Assembly: GCF_028776105.2 (NCBI RefSeq)
Contig: NZ_CP145606.1
Location: forward strand, 1,302,001-1,366,000
Source: Neisseria leonii
Lineage (GTDB): Bacteria; Pseudomonadota; Gammaproteobacteria; Burkholderiales; Neisseriaceae
Length of the DNA: 64,000 nt
Reading direction: 5' to 3'
A model generated the notes under the pieces. That model saw only the letters and a list, made by a program, of their open reading frames with translations, had not been told where the DNA came from and did not search any database. A program made the translations under genes and the position numbers. Shown in pieces: positions 36,489-45,293 of this stretch (the first letter of the stretch is position 1; every line of letters begins with the position of its first letter).

Positions 36489-36770
36489 GCAGAAACCCGC
36501 CTTTGGCGGTTTTAGCTCCGCAGAAACCCGCCTTTGACGGTTTTAGCTCCGCAGAAACCCGCCTTTGACGGTTTTAGCTCCGCAGAAACCCGCCTTTGAC
36601 GGTTTTAGCTCCGCAGAAACCCGCCTTTGACGGTTTTAGCTCCGCAGAAACCCGCCTTTGACGGTTTTAGCTCCGCAGAAACCCGCCTTTGACGGTTTTA
36701 GCTCCGCAGAAACCCGCCTTTGACGGTTTTAGCTCCGCAGAAACCCGCTTCGCGGGTTTTCAGACGGCCT
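36489..36770. repeat. Tandem array of eight 31-bp units ending in a DUS
   Basis: Perfect or nearly perfect direct repeats start at 36489, 36520, 36551, 36582, 36613, 36644, 36675 and 36706. A ninth, partial unit at 36737 switches to CGCTTCGCGGGTTTTCAGAC, i.e. into the uptake sequence. Each unit begins GCAGAAACCCGCC and ends GGTTTTAGCTCC. There are no spacers, so it is not CRISPR. It lies just downstream of fahA. Confidence 0.95.
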
Positions 36771-36786
36771 GATGTAAACGGCGGTA

Positions 36787-37788
36787 TCAATACTGCGTGT
36801 TTACGCGGTTGATGATGGTGCCGAAAATATTGTTGCCGTCCGAATCGCGCATTTCGATTTCCACCACATCGCCGTGATCCATAAACGGCGTTTGCGGTTT
36901 GCCGGTTTCGATGGTTTCGTACATGCGCACTTCGGCCAGACAGCAGTAACCCGCGCCGCCGTTTTCCACCGACGAACCGTGCAGGCTGCCCTGTTTGTTG
37001 GACACCGTACCCGATCCGACAATCGTACCGGCAGCGGCATCGCGGGTTTTCGCCACATGCGCCAGCAGGCGGCCGAAATCGAACGTCATGTCCTGACCGG
37101 CATCGGGACGGCCGAACGGCCTGCCGTTCAGCTTCACCAGAAGCGGCAGGTGGACTTTGGCATCACGCCACGCATCCCCCAGTTCGTCGGGCGTTACCGC
37201 CACCGGGCTGAACGCGCTGGCCGGTTTGCTCTGGAAAAAGCCGAAGCCTTTGGCCAGCTCTGCCGGAATCAGGCCGCGCAGCGACACATCGTTCACCAGC
37301 ATCACCAGCCTGATGGCGGCGGCGGCCTCTCCGGGCGCGGCACCCTGTTTCAAATCACCGCTCACCACCGCCACTTCGGCTTCAAAATCGATGCCCCACT
37401 CGGGCTGGGCCAGAATCTCGTCGCGCGGGCCGATAAAGCTGTCGGAGCCGCCCTGATACATCAGCGGGTCGTCGTAAAACGATGCCGGTACTTCGGCATT
37501 ACGCGCCCTGCGCACCAGTTCGACATGGTTCAGATAGGCCGAGCCGTCCGCCCACTGGTAAGCGCGCGGCAGCGGCGAATGGCACTGTTCGGGATCAAAC
37601 GCCTCACCTTTGGCGGGATCGGCATTCAGTTCGTCATACAGCGTTTTCAGACGGCCCTGCGCGTTGTCCCAGTCGTCCAACGCGGCTTGCAGCGTGGGAA
37701 TATCGGGCAGCGCGTAACGGCCCAAATCGCGGCTGACCACCGCCAGGCGGCCGTCGCGCCCGCCCTGTTTCAATGTTGCCAGTTTCAT
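36787..37788 (-). CDS. fahA: Fumarylacetoacetate hydrolase
   Basis: 333 aa, the length of the short bacterial FAH type. MKLATLKQGGRDGRL is the usual N-terminus; IDFEAEVAVV holds metal-binding Glu residues, VSLRGLIPAELAKGFGFFQSKP and GTIVGSGTVSN are conserved. Splits fumarylacetoacetate to fumarate and acetoacetate, the last step of tyrosine degradation. AAGGAAA ribosome site; the longer open frame to 38031 is repeat DNA. Confidence 0.94.
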   Translation of the reverse strand: MKLATLKQGGRDGRLAVVSRDLGRYALPDIPTLQAALDDWDNAQGRLKTLYDELNADPAKGEAFDPEQCHSPLPRAYQWADGSAYLNHVELVRRARNAEVPASFYDDPLMYQGGSDSFIGPRDEILAQPEWGIDFEAEVAVVSGDLKQGAAPGEAAAAIRLVMLVNDVSLRGLIPAELAKGFGFFQSKPASAFSPVAVTPDELGDAWRDAKVHLPLLVKLNGRPFGRPDAGQDMTFDFGRLLAHVAKTRDAAAGTIVGSGTVSNKQGSLHGSSVENGGAGYCCLAEVRMYETIETGKPQTPFMDHGDVVEIEMRDSDGNNIFGTIINRVNTQY

Positions 37789-38238
37789 GATTGTTTCCTT
37801 GTTGATTTTTCCGGTTCGGGGTTCAGGCTGCCTGAACGCCAGCAAAGTGAACCGCCGCCCGCCATCTGCGGCTTTTACGGCACGGCTGCCGTCAGGCCTT
37901 CCTGCCACGGCAGTCAAACGGCGGCAGGCGTTTCCGGCGCTGCCTGAACCCGCCCCGTCTTGTTTGCGCTCCGCAGAAACCCGCTCCGCTCCCATGTAGG
38001 CCGGATACTTGTATCCGACAAAGCATTTCATTCGTTTTGGCTGATGCAGAACGCTGCTTGCACGTTTCAGCTCCGCAGAAACCCGCCTTTGGCGGTTTTG
38101 GCTCCGCAGAAACTCACTTCGTTCGTTTTAGCTTCGCAGAAATAGTGCTGCGCACTATTTTCAGACAGCCTGAAACGGAACGGCATCGAAGCCCGCCTGA
38201 CGGCCGTCTGAAACGGTGTTGCGTCCTGTCTGCATGCT
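37789..38238. repeat. Composite repeat between VOC gene and fahA
   Basis: No gene. AGGCTGCCTGAA (variant DUS) is at 37825-37836. From 37965 to 38167, read on the minus strand, the order is TCAGGCTGTCTGAAAATAG-type DUS, ATAGTGCGCAGCACTAT, three to four 30-bp units, the GTCGGATACAAGTATCC palindrome (about 37997-38020) and a last unit. This is the same order as at 6951-7187 and 4330-4450. Confidence 0.75.
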
Positions 38239-38784
38239 TTACACTTCGGGCGGTTCGCTGCCGTCGTGAATCCAACGTGCGTGCTGCGGGGCGCGTTTGG
38301 TCTGCGCCCATTCGTTGAGCATCTCCCATTTGACTTTGTCCAACGCGCGGTTCATTTTCGGCGTGGACACTTCGCAGGCCAGCTCGATGCGGTGGCCGTT
38401 GGGGTCGAAGAAGTAGATCGAATGGAACAATGTGTGGTCCACCGGCCCCAGTACATCGACACCGCCCGCCACCAGTTTGTCTTTGGTTTTCAGCAGGGTG
38501 TCCATATCGTCCACTTTCAGGGCCAGATGCTGCGTCCACAGCGGCGTGTTGGGATCGCGCCCCATTTCGGGTTTGGTCGGCAGTTCGAAAAAGGCCAGAA
38601 TGTTGCCGCCGCCGGCATTCAGGAAAATGTGCATATAGGGGTCCGGCTCGCCGGTGGACGGTACTTTGTCTTCGGCAATCGCCAGCACAAAATCCATGTC
38701 CAGATGTTTTTGATACCATTCCACTGTTTCTTTGGCATCTTTGCAGCGGTAGGCAACGTGATGCACGCCTCGGGTAATCGACAT
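38239..38784 (-). CDS. VOC-superfamily metalloenzyme in the tyrosine operon
   Basis: 181 aa, a vicinal-oxygen-chelate fold. Possible metal ligands are H8/H9 (GVHHVAYRC), E67 (AFFELP), H86 (WTQHLALK) and E134 (GHRIELAC), the His-Glu-His-Glu spacing of glyoxalase I-like proteins, which overlaps with that of small extradiol dioxygenases. GAGGAG ribosome site. It sits between hpd and fahA, where homogentisate dioxygenase (hmgA) would be expected. Whether it acts on homogentisate, on a hydroxyphenylpyruvate side product or as a detoxifier is open. Confidence 0.8.
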   Translation of the reverse strand: MSITRGVHHVAYRCKDAKETVEWYQKHLDMDFVLAIAEDKVPSTGEPDPYMHIFLNAGGGNILAFFELPTKPEMGRDPNTPLWTQHLALKVDDMDTLLKTKDKLVAGGVDVLGPVDHTLFHSIYFFDPNGHRIELACEVSTPKMNRALDKVKWEMLNEWAQTKRAPQHARWIHDGSEPPEV

Positions 38785-39060
38785 AATGTTGCTCCTCTCG
38801 ACAGTCGGCGGGCAGCCGGGTCTGCCGCACCGGTTGGCAGCCTGAACGTATGGTTCGGGCAGGCTGCGGTTTTCCGTTTCAGCTCCGCAGAAACCCGCCT
38901 TTGGCGGTTTTAGCTCCGCAGAAACTCACTGCGCTTGTTTTAGCTCCGCAGAAACCCGCTTTGCGGGTTTTAGCTGCGCAGAAACTCGCTTCGCTCGTTT
39001 TCAGACGGCCTCCTGCGCCCTCCGGCTGACCGGGCAGGCGGCAGGCTGCCGTGCCTGTCA
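38785..39060. repeat. DUS-anchored 30-bp repeats downstream of hpd
   Basis: Four units of the GTTTTAGCTCCGCAGAAAC type at about 38876-39005, ending in CGCTCGTTTTCAGACGGCC; a variant GGCAGCCTGAA lies near 38837. No gene. Confidence 0.7.
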
Positions 39061-40140
39061 TCAGACTTCCAACGAGCCGCGGCGGATCTGGTCGCGTTCC
39101 AGCGATTCGAACAGGGCTTTGAAGTTGCCCTCGCCGAAGCCTTCGCGGTAATCGCCTTTGCGCTGGATAAACTCGAAAAATACGGGACCCAGCAGGGTTT
39201 CGGAAAAGATTTGCAGCAGCAGGCGCGGGTGGCCGCCTTCGGTGGTGCCGTCCAGCAGAATGCCGCGCGACTGCAATTCGGCCACCGGCTCGCCGTGTCC
39301 GGGCAGCCGTCCGTCCAGCATTTCGTAATAAGCAGCTGGCGGGGCAGTCATCAGCGGAATGCCGGCCGCACGCAGTTTGTCGATGGTGTCCAACAGGTTG
39401 TCGCTCAACAGCGCGATGTGCTGGATGCCCTCGCCGCCGAACTGCATCAGGTATTCTTCAATCTGGCCGCCGCCCTGTTTGGCTTCTTCGTTGAGCGGAA
39501 TGCGGATGAGGCCGTCCGGCGCGGTCATGGCGCGGCTGGTCAGGCCGGTGTATTCGCCTTTGATGTCGAAATAGCGGATTTCCTGGAAATTGAACAGTTT
39601 TTCGTAGAATTTCGCCCAGTAGTCCATGCGGCCGCGATAGACGTTGTGGGTCAGGTGGTCGACGATTTTCAGGCCGTGTCCGAACGGCTCGCGGTCCACA
39701 CCGGGCAGAAACTCGAAGTCGATGTCGTAAATCGATTTGCCTGCTTCAAAACGGTCGATTAAATACAAAGGTGCGCCGCCGATACCTTTAATCGCGGGCA
39801 GGCGCAGCTCCATCACCGAAGTCGGAATCTCCACCGGCTGCGCACCCAGTTCCAGCGCGCGCTTGTAGGCCGCCTGCGCGTCGCGTACGCGGAACGCCAT
39901 GCCGCAGGCGGAAGGGCCGTGTTCGGCGGCAAAATAGGCCGCCTGACTCTTCGGCTCGCGGTTCACGATAAAATTGATCCCGCCCTGACGGTAAAGCAGC
40001 ACGTCTTTCGAACGGTGCCGCGCCACCAGCGTAAAGCCCATTTTTTCAAACAGCGGTTCCAGCACATCGGGTTCGGGCGAGGCAAACTCGACAAATTCAA
40101 AACCGCACAAACCCATCGGATTGTCAAATAAATCAGCCAT
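39061..40140 (-). CDS. hpd: 4-hydroxyphenylpyruvate dioxygenase
   Basis: 359 aa, two-barrel VOC enzyme. The Fe(II) ligands are His in VDHLTHNV, His in IQHIAL and Glu in [10 protein letters not shown]; the C-terminal helix with [11 protein letters not shown] gates the active site. Converts 4-hydroxyphenylpyruvate to homogentisate. GAAGGAGA ribosome site. First gene of the long minus-strand block; an AT-rich promoter region lies upstream and a LysR gene is divergent. Confidence 0.96.
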   Translation of the reverse strand: MADLFDNPMGLCGFEFVEFASPEPDVLEPLFEKMGFTLVARHRSKDVLLYRQGGINFIVNREPKSQAAYFAAEHGPSACGMAFRVRDAQAAYKRALELGAQPVEIPTSVMELRLPAIKGIGGAPLYLIDRFEAGKSIYDIDFEFLPGVDREPFGHGLKIVDHLTHNVYRGRMDYWAKFYEKLFNFQEIRYFDIKGEYTGLTSRAMTAPDGLIRIPLNEEAKQGGGQIEEYLMQFGGEGIQHIALLSDNLLDTIDKLRAAGIPLMTAPPAAYYEMLDGRLPGHGEPVAELQSRGILLDGTTEGGHPRLLLQIFSETLLGPVFFEFIQRKGDYREGFGEGNFKALFESLERDQIRRGSLEV

Positions 40141-40874
40141 CTTGAATCTCCTTCACATCGTAATCGCGGCAGCAGCCGCGTGTTGTCCGTCTGTCTGTAC
40201 CGACGGCTTGCACATCATCATAAAATACCGAATAATTATTGTACAATCAGTTTTTTCAGCAATATTTATCAGTTTATCTTTTTAATAAACGCCGAAAAAC
40301 CGACCGGCAACCTATCGTTCAGCGCGGCGGGCAGGAAATCGAAATGCCCCTTTCCCCTCAATCTGCCTGCTGCATACGGAAAAGCGGTACATCGGTATCG
40401 GGCGTCCGTTCAAACAGTTTGATCATGACCATGGTTGTGCGTTCATGATTTTTGACGGGTTCGACATTACAGGCCGCCCCGGCTGATTTTCCTCATCAGG
40501 ACTTATCGGACCGGTATGATTCAGACGGCCTGAAACAGACGGAAATATGAAAGCAAAACAGATTGGATTGACCGACCGTCAACCCGGTACCGCTGTTGAT
40601 GCCCCAATGCGGCCGAAAGTCCGAAAGCGGTTGCGGAATATGTTACAGTAGGGGCTGACAACCGTGCGTCCGCCCTTGGCCGGAAAAGGTTGTTTTGCAG
40701 CAGAAAACAGAAAAACCTACATCATCAGCCGCCCGGTTCCCGCTTAATTTTCAAACAGATGCAACCCAACCGAAACGCAATATGGCGCATCAGCCGCCCC
40801 GGTGCCGCCTGCCGGTATGAAAACAAAAACGCGGCTGATTTTGCTGTTTTTATAGAGGAGAGGTATCCCGTATC
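40141..40874. other. 734-bp divergent regulatory gap between hpd and lysR
   Basis: No convincing gene. The stretch 40205-40290 is very AT-rich (CCGAATAATTATTGTACAAT) and is the likely hpd promoter and LysR-binding area. A palindromic DUS, TTCAGACGGCCTGAA, lies at about 40521-40535. A 62-codon open frame near 40690 looks random. Confidence 0.6.
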
Positions 40875-41810
40875 ATGATTACCAGTTTGCGCCAATTACG
40901 CGCGTTCATCACCATTGCCGAGCACGGCAGTTTCAGCGCGGCGGCACAAGCGTTACACCTGACCCAGTCTGCGTTGAGCGGCCTGATGAAAGAATTGGAA
41001 ACCCACCTGGAAGTGCGCCTGTTCGACCGTACCACCCGCCGTATCGACTTGTCCGATGCGGGCATCAGGCTGCTGCCCTACGCCAAACGGGTGCTGAACG
41101 AAGCCTCCGCTTTGCAGAAAGAAGTCGAACTGCTGAAAAACGGCGGCAGCGGGCGGGTGAAACTGGCCGTATCGCAGCAGTTGGCCGCTTCGGCCATGCC
41201 GCGCATTCTCGGCGCATTCCGCCGCAGGCAGCCCGATATCGACGTACAGATGCTGGACTGTTCGGTGGAACAGGTTATCGCGCAAGTGCATAATGCCGAA
41301 GTCGATTTCGGCATCGGCCCCGAACGCAAAACACCCGAGGGCATCGAGGCGGTTGAGCTGTTTACCCTGCCGTTTTACGCGGTACTGCCGCCCTCGCACC
41401 CGCTGGCGGCCCAGGAAACCGTCGATTGGGCCGAACTGCGGCACGAACCGCTGATTCTGCTCAACGGCTCGTTCAGCGACCACCTCGCCGCCGCCCTGCC
41501 AACCAAACTGGCTCCGCTGCTCAACCGGCGGCGGTATTCGGTAAACTTTCTGTCCACCGCGCTGGGGCTGGTGAAAAACGGTGCCGGGCTGACCTTCTGC
41601 CTGCCGTTTGCCGCCGACTGGGTACACAGCCACGGCCTGATGATGCGGCCGCTGTGCAACCCCGAAATCGAACGCCGTTTTTTGATTTACCGCCGCCAGA
41701 ACCGCAGCCTGTCGGCCGCCGCCGAAAACGTACTCCGCTTTCTGACCGAACCCGGCATCTGGCAGCCCCGCCCCGAAACCGAAACGGCCGACGGCGCCCA
41801 AGCCGTCTGA
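40875..41810 (+). CDS. LysR-family transcriptional regulator
   Basis: 311 codons with N-terminal winged helix (LRQLRAFITIAEHGSFSAAAQALHLTQSALSGLMKELE) and a C-terminal periplasmic-binding-like effector domain. Divergent from the hpd block, so it most likely controls that block with an aromatic effector. GAGGAGAGG lies 12 bases upstream of the ATG. Its stop codon is the TGA of a DUS (ends Ala-Val). Confidence 0.92.
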   Translation: MITSLRQLRAFITIAEHGSFSAAAQALHLTQSALSGLMKELETHLEVRLFDRTTRRIDLSDAGIRLLPYAKRVLNEASALQKEVELLKNGGSGRVKLAVSQQLAASAMPRILGAFRRRQPDIDVQMLDCSVEQVIAQVHNAEVDFGIGPERKTPEGIEAVELFTLPFYAVLPPSHPLAAQETVDWAELRHEPLILLNGSFSDHLAAALPTKLAPLLNRRRYSVNFLSTALGLVKNGAGLTFCLPFAADWVHSHGLMMRPLCNPEIERRFLIYRRQNRSLSAAAENVLRFLTEPGIWQPRPETETADGAQAV

Positions 41811-42313
41811 AAAAATGCGCCCGCCCAACCGGCACTGCCCTCCGGTTCGGACTGTACCGCCAACCCGTGTTCAGGCTGTCTTTGGGGCGGACAGCCGTTT
41901 CAGACGGCATAAGCATCCTGCAAACGGGTACGGTGGGTTTCTGCGAAACCCGAACCCGCGCCGTGCGTTTCAGAGAAGCCGCAATGTCCAAAGCGGGCGT
42001 GCGGCAAAACCAACACGGCAGGTTCCTGCGGGACAAAAACAGCCGCCGCAGCCACAGGCTGTCTGAAAAATGCGTTCCGCCCAACCGGCACCGTCTGCCG
42101 GTCCGGACTGTACCGCCAACCCGTGTTCAGGCTGTCTTTGGGGCGGACAGCCGTTTCAGACGGCATAAGCATCCTGCAAACGGGTACGGTGGGTTTCTGC
42201 GAAACCCGAACCCGCGCCGTGCGTTTCAGAGAAGCCTCAATGTCCAAAGCGGGCGTGCGGCAGCAAAACTGGCACGGCAGGTTCCTGCGGGACAAAAACA
42301 GCCGCCGCAACCA
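41802..42313. repeat. 256-bp tandem duplication
   Basis: Two direct copies (about 41802-42057 and 42058-42313) at 256-bp offset, nearly identical in the core from GACTGTACCGCCAACC to GACAAAAACAGCCGCCGCA. Each carries several uptake-like sequences (GCTGTCTGAAAA, TTTCAGACGGCAT). Open frames through it come from the repeat and are not credible genes. Confidence 0.85.
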
Positions 42314-42316
42314 TAC

Positions 42317-42500
42317 AGGCCGTCTGAAAACCCGCGAAGCGGGTTTCTGCGAAGCTAAAACGAACAAAGTGAGTTTCTGCGAAGCTAAAACGAACAAAGT
42401 GAGTTTCTGCGGAGCTAAAACGAACAAAGTGAGTTTCTGCGGAGCTAAAACGGGCGCAGCGGGTTTCTGTAAAGCGGAAACGGACAAAGTGAGTGGCTGT
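42317..42500. repeat. Tandem 30-bp repeats following a DUS
   Basis: After AGGCCGTCTGAAAA at about 42318, units of the type GTTTCTGCGAAGCTAAAACG plus AACAAAGTGA recur with a 30-bp period at about 42331, 42361, 42391 and 42421, then decay to about 42500. With a period of 30 every frame stays open, which gives spurious proteins repeating KVSFCEAKTN. The gap from 42500 to 42745 shows nothing further. Confidence 0.85.
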
Positions 42501-42745
42501 GAAACGAAAACAGCGAAAACAGACGCAGCCACTCAGCAAAACCAAACCCGCGCTGTGCATTGCTACGCAACAGAAACCGCCCGAGACGGGTGTGCGGAAT
42601 CCAAACGGATGCAGTATGCCGCCCGGCACCGCCGGTGCAGACTGCACACATACCGACAAGCCGAAACCGCCGCATCAGGCAGAACCGATTTCCCAACCAA
42701 CCGTCCGGCAAAACGCATACCGCCGGCAAACAAAGGAGTCTGAAA

Positions 42746-43927
42746 ATGAACCGAACCGTTGTCGTTGTGGCCGCCAAGCGCACCCCTGTGGGCAGTTTTC
42801 TCGGCAGCCTGTCCTCCCTGTCCGCCCCGCAGCTGGGTGCGGCGGCCATACGCGCCCTGCTGGACGAAACCGGCCTGCCCGCAGAGCAAATCGACGAAGT
42901 GATGATGGGCAACGTGCTGACCACCGGCGTGGGACAGAATCCCGCCCGTCAGGCCGCCATGGCTGCGGGCATTCCCGAACACGTCCCCGCCGTTACCGTC
43001 AATGCCGTCTGCGGTTCGGGGCTTTACGCCATCCGTCAGGCCGTGCAGAGCATTGCCTGCGGCGACAACGATATTGTGATTGCAGGCGGGCAGGAGTCCA
43101 TGTCGCAGGCACCGCATTTTGTTTCATTGCGCCAGGGACGGAAAATGGGCGATGCGCCGCTGGCCGACAGCATGGTGGCCGACGGGCTGACCGATGTCTA
43201 TCACGGCTACCACATGGGCATCACCGCCGAAAATGTGGCGGAAAAAATCGGCATCGGCCGCGCCGAGCAGGACGCATTCGCCCTGCAATCGCAGCAACGT
43301 GCCGCCGCCGCCCGCGCCGAAGGCCGTTTCCGCGACGAAATCGTACCGGTCGAAATCCCGCAGCGCAAAGGCGGCATGCTGACCGTATCCGAAGACGAAT
43401 ACATCAAGGCCGACGCATCGGCAGAAGCGATGGCCAAACTGCGTCCCGCCTTCAAGGCCGACGGCACGGTTACCGCCGCCAATGCTTCCGGCCTGAATGA
43501 CGGTGCGGCCGCCGTGCTGCTGATGAGTGCGGATAAAGCCGCCGAACTGGGTCTGCGCCCGCTGGCCGTCGTCAAAGCCACTGCCGCTGCCGGCATCGCC
43601 CCCGAAATTATGGGACTCGGCCCTGTTCCCGCCATGCGCAGGGCATTGGCGCAAAGCGGCTGGCAGGTCGGAGATCTGGACTTGGTCGAAGCCAACGAAG
43701 CCTTTGCCGCCCAAGCCTTGGGCGTGTGCCGCGAACTGGGGCTGGATCCGGCCAAAACCAATGTGAACGGCGGCGCCATCGCCATCGGCCACCCCATCGG
43801 CGCATCAGGCTGCCGCATTGTGGTTACCCTGCTGCACGAAATGCAGCGGCGCGGCGTGCAGAAAGGTGCGGCCACCCTGTGCATCGGCGGCGGCATGGGC
43901 GTAGCCGCAACATTTGAGCGCGAGTAA
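42746..43927 (+). CDS. Acetyl-CoA acetyltransferase (thiolase)
   Basis: 393 aa. The three thiolase motifs are present: nucleophilic Cys in NAVCGSGLYA, His in NGGAIAIGHPIGASG and the second Cys in CIGGGMG. Start at 42746 with AAGGAG 7 bases upstream; a longer open frame is repeat DNA. It would split acetoacetyl-CoA from ScoAB into two acetyl-CoA, finishing tyrosine and 3-hydroxybutyrate degradation; the reverse, biosynthetic direction is also possible. Confidence 0.94.
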   Translation: MNRTVVVVAAKRTPVGSFLGSLSSLSAPQLGAAAIRALLDETGLPAEQIDEVMMGNVLTTGVGQNPARQAAMAAGIPEHVPAVTVNAVCGSGLYAIRQAVQSIACGDNDIVIAGGQESMSQAPHFVSLRQGRKMGDAPLADSMVADGLTDVYHGYHMGITAENVAEKIGIGRAEQDAFALQSQQRAAAARAEGRFRDEIVPVEIPQRKGGMLTVSEDEYIKADASAEAMAKLRPAFKADGTVTAANASGLNDGAAAVLLMSADKAAELGLRPLAVVKATAAAGIAPEIMGLGPVPAMRRALAQSGWQVGDLDLVEANEAFAAQALGVCRELGLDPAKTNVNGGAIAIGHPIGASGCRIVVTLLHEMQRRGVQKGAATLCIGGGMGVAATFERE

Positions 43928-43976
43928 CACCGCCTGACCGGCAACGGCTGCCTGAAACATCGGCGGCCCAAAAGCC

Positions 43977-44018
43977 AAGGCCGTCTGAAAATACCGCATC
44001 GGGCTTTTCAGACGGCCT
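43977..44018. terminator. Inverted DUS pair after the thiolase
   Basis: AAGGCCGTCTGAAAA and TTTTCAGACGGCCT arms around a loop containing ATACCGCATCGGGC. Confidence 0.75.
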
Positions 44019-44093
44019 CAAAGTGAACCGGACCGGCAAAACCGGCGGACGGTTCACAAAAAACGCCCGCCCATCGGGCAGGCTGGAAACGGC

Positions 44094-44168
44094 TGGCCCC
44101 GCCGACAGGAATCGAACCTGTATTTTACGCTTAGGAGGCATACGTTCTATCCGTTGAACTACGGCGGG
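44094..44168 (-). tRNA. tRNA-Arg(CCT)
   Basis: On the minus strand a full cloverleaf can be drawn: acceptor CCCGCCG/CGGCGGG, D-arm GTTC/GAAC, anticodon stem TATGC/GCGTA with loop CTCCTAA (anticodon CCT), T-arm ACAGG/CCTGT with TTCGATT, discriminator G and an encoded CCA. Decodes AGG. The first base pair is C1-G72. Confidence 0.95.
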
Positions 44169-44181
44169 AAACTTGATAACT

Positions 44182-45156
44182 TTACGACACACGCGCCAGA
44201 GACTGTTGCGCCAGCGCGCGCATGGCTTGGGTGGCTTCATTATCGGGCAGTTTGTCGAGACAGACCAGCGCCTGCTGCACGGCGCTTTCTGCCTGACGCA
44301 CACAATAACCCAGCGCGTCGGATTCGGCCACATGGCGGTAGATGGTTTCAAAACGGTTGCGGTCGGCGTTTTGCAGCGCATCACGCACATCGGCGGCGGC
44401 GGTTTCGCTGCCTTGGCGCATCAGATAAATCAGAGGCAGCGTGGGCTTACCTTCGGCCAGATCGTCGCCGACATTTTTGCCGATTTCTTCGGGCTTGCCG
44501 CCGTAGTCCAACACATCATCGATAATCTGAAACGCAGTGCCGACATACATACCGTAATCTTTCAATGCCTGCTCCTGTTCGGGCGCGGCACCGGCCAGCA
44601 CCGCGCCCACTTGGGCGGCAGCTTCAAACAGCTTGGCTGTTTTGTATTGGATCACCTGCACATATTCGCTTTCGCTGATGTCGGTATTGCCGATGTTCAT
44701 CAGCTGCATCACTTCGCCCTCGGCGATGATGTTGGTGGCATCGGCCATCACTTCCAAAATCTTCATGCTGCCCGAACCGACCATCAGCTGGAATGCGCGC
44801 GTGTAAAGAAAATCGCCCACCAGCACGGCGGCGGCATTGCCGAACAGGCTGTTGGCGGTTTTGCGTCCGCGCCGCAGTTCACTCTCATCCACCACATCGT
44901 CATGCAGCAGGGTGGACGTATGGATAAACTCCACCATCGCCGCCAGCGAATAGAGCTTGTCGCCCTCATAACCCAACGCCCTGCCTGCCAGAATGGTCAT
45001 AATCGGGCGCAGGCGTTTGCCGCCCGCGCTGATGATGTAACTGCCGATCTGCGAAATCAATGCCACTTCGGAAGTAACGGCACGGTCGATGACTTCATTG
45101 ACACGGCGCAAGTCGTTTTCCAGATGCCGCCGGAAATAAGGCAGGTTTTCAAGCAT
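44182..45156 (-). CDS. ispB: Octaprenyl diphosphate synthase (trans-polyprenyl synthase)
   Basis: 324 aa. First Asp-rich motif HDDVVDESELRRG and second motif QIIDDVLDY, with GGKRLRP near the N-terminus. Makes the C40-type side chain of ubiquinone, in line with ubiB elsewhere. Start at 45156 has GGGAAAA 6 bases upstream; the ATG at 45192 is less likely. Confidence 0.94.
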   Translation of the reverse strand: MLENLPYFRRHLENDLRRVNEVIDRAVTSEVALISQIGSYIISAGGKRLRPIMTILAGRALGYEGDKLYSLAAMVEFIHTSTLLHDDVVDESELRRGRKTANSLFGNAAAVLVGDFLYTRAFQLMVGSGSMKILEVMADATNIIAEGEVMQLMNIGNTDISESEYVQVIQYKTAKLFEAAAQVGAVLAGAAPEQEQALKDYGMYVGTAFQIIDDVLDYGGKPEEIGKNVGDDLAEGKPTLPLIYLMRQGSETAAADVRDALQNADRNRFETIYRHVAESDALGYCVRQAESAVQQALVCLDKLPDNEATQAMRALAQQSLARVS

Positions 45157-45293
45157 GACGTTTTCCCAAGCAAACACGGCCTTTCCGGCCAAGACGGCGG
45201 ATTATAACATTCCCCGCCGCAACCTGCTTGACAAAGCGCGGCAAGGCACGCCGGCTGTGCTAAAATGGCGCAGTTAAAGCAAAGAAATATATT

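Noticed and set aside
36489..36770. CRISPR array
   Set aside because: The 31-bp repeats are directly adjacent with no spacers, and no cas genes are present.
40690..40878. 62-codon frame before lysR
   Set aside because: No ribosome site, no recognisable pattern, and it overlaps the lysR ribosome site.
42123..42743. 206-codon open frame with decapeptide repeats
   Set aside because: It is an artefact of a non-coding repeat whose period is a multiple of three; there is no ribosome site and other frames are open as well.
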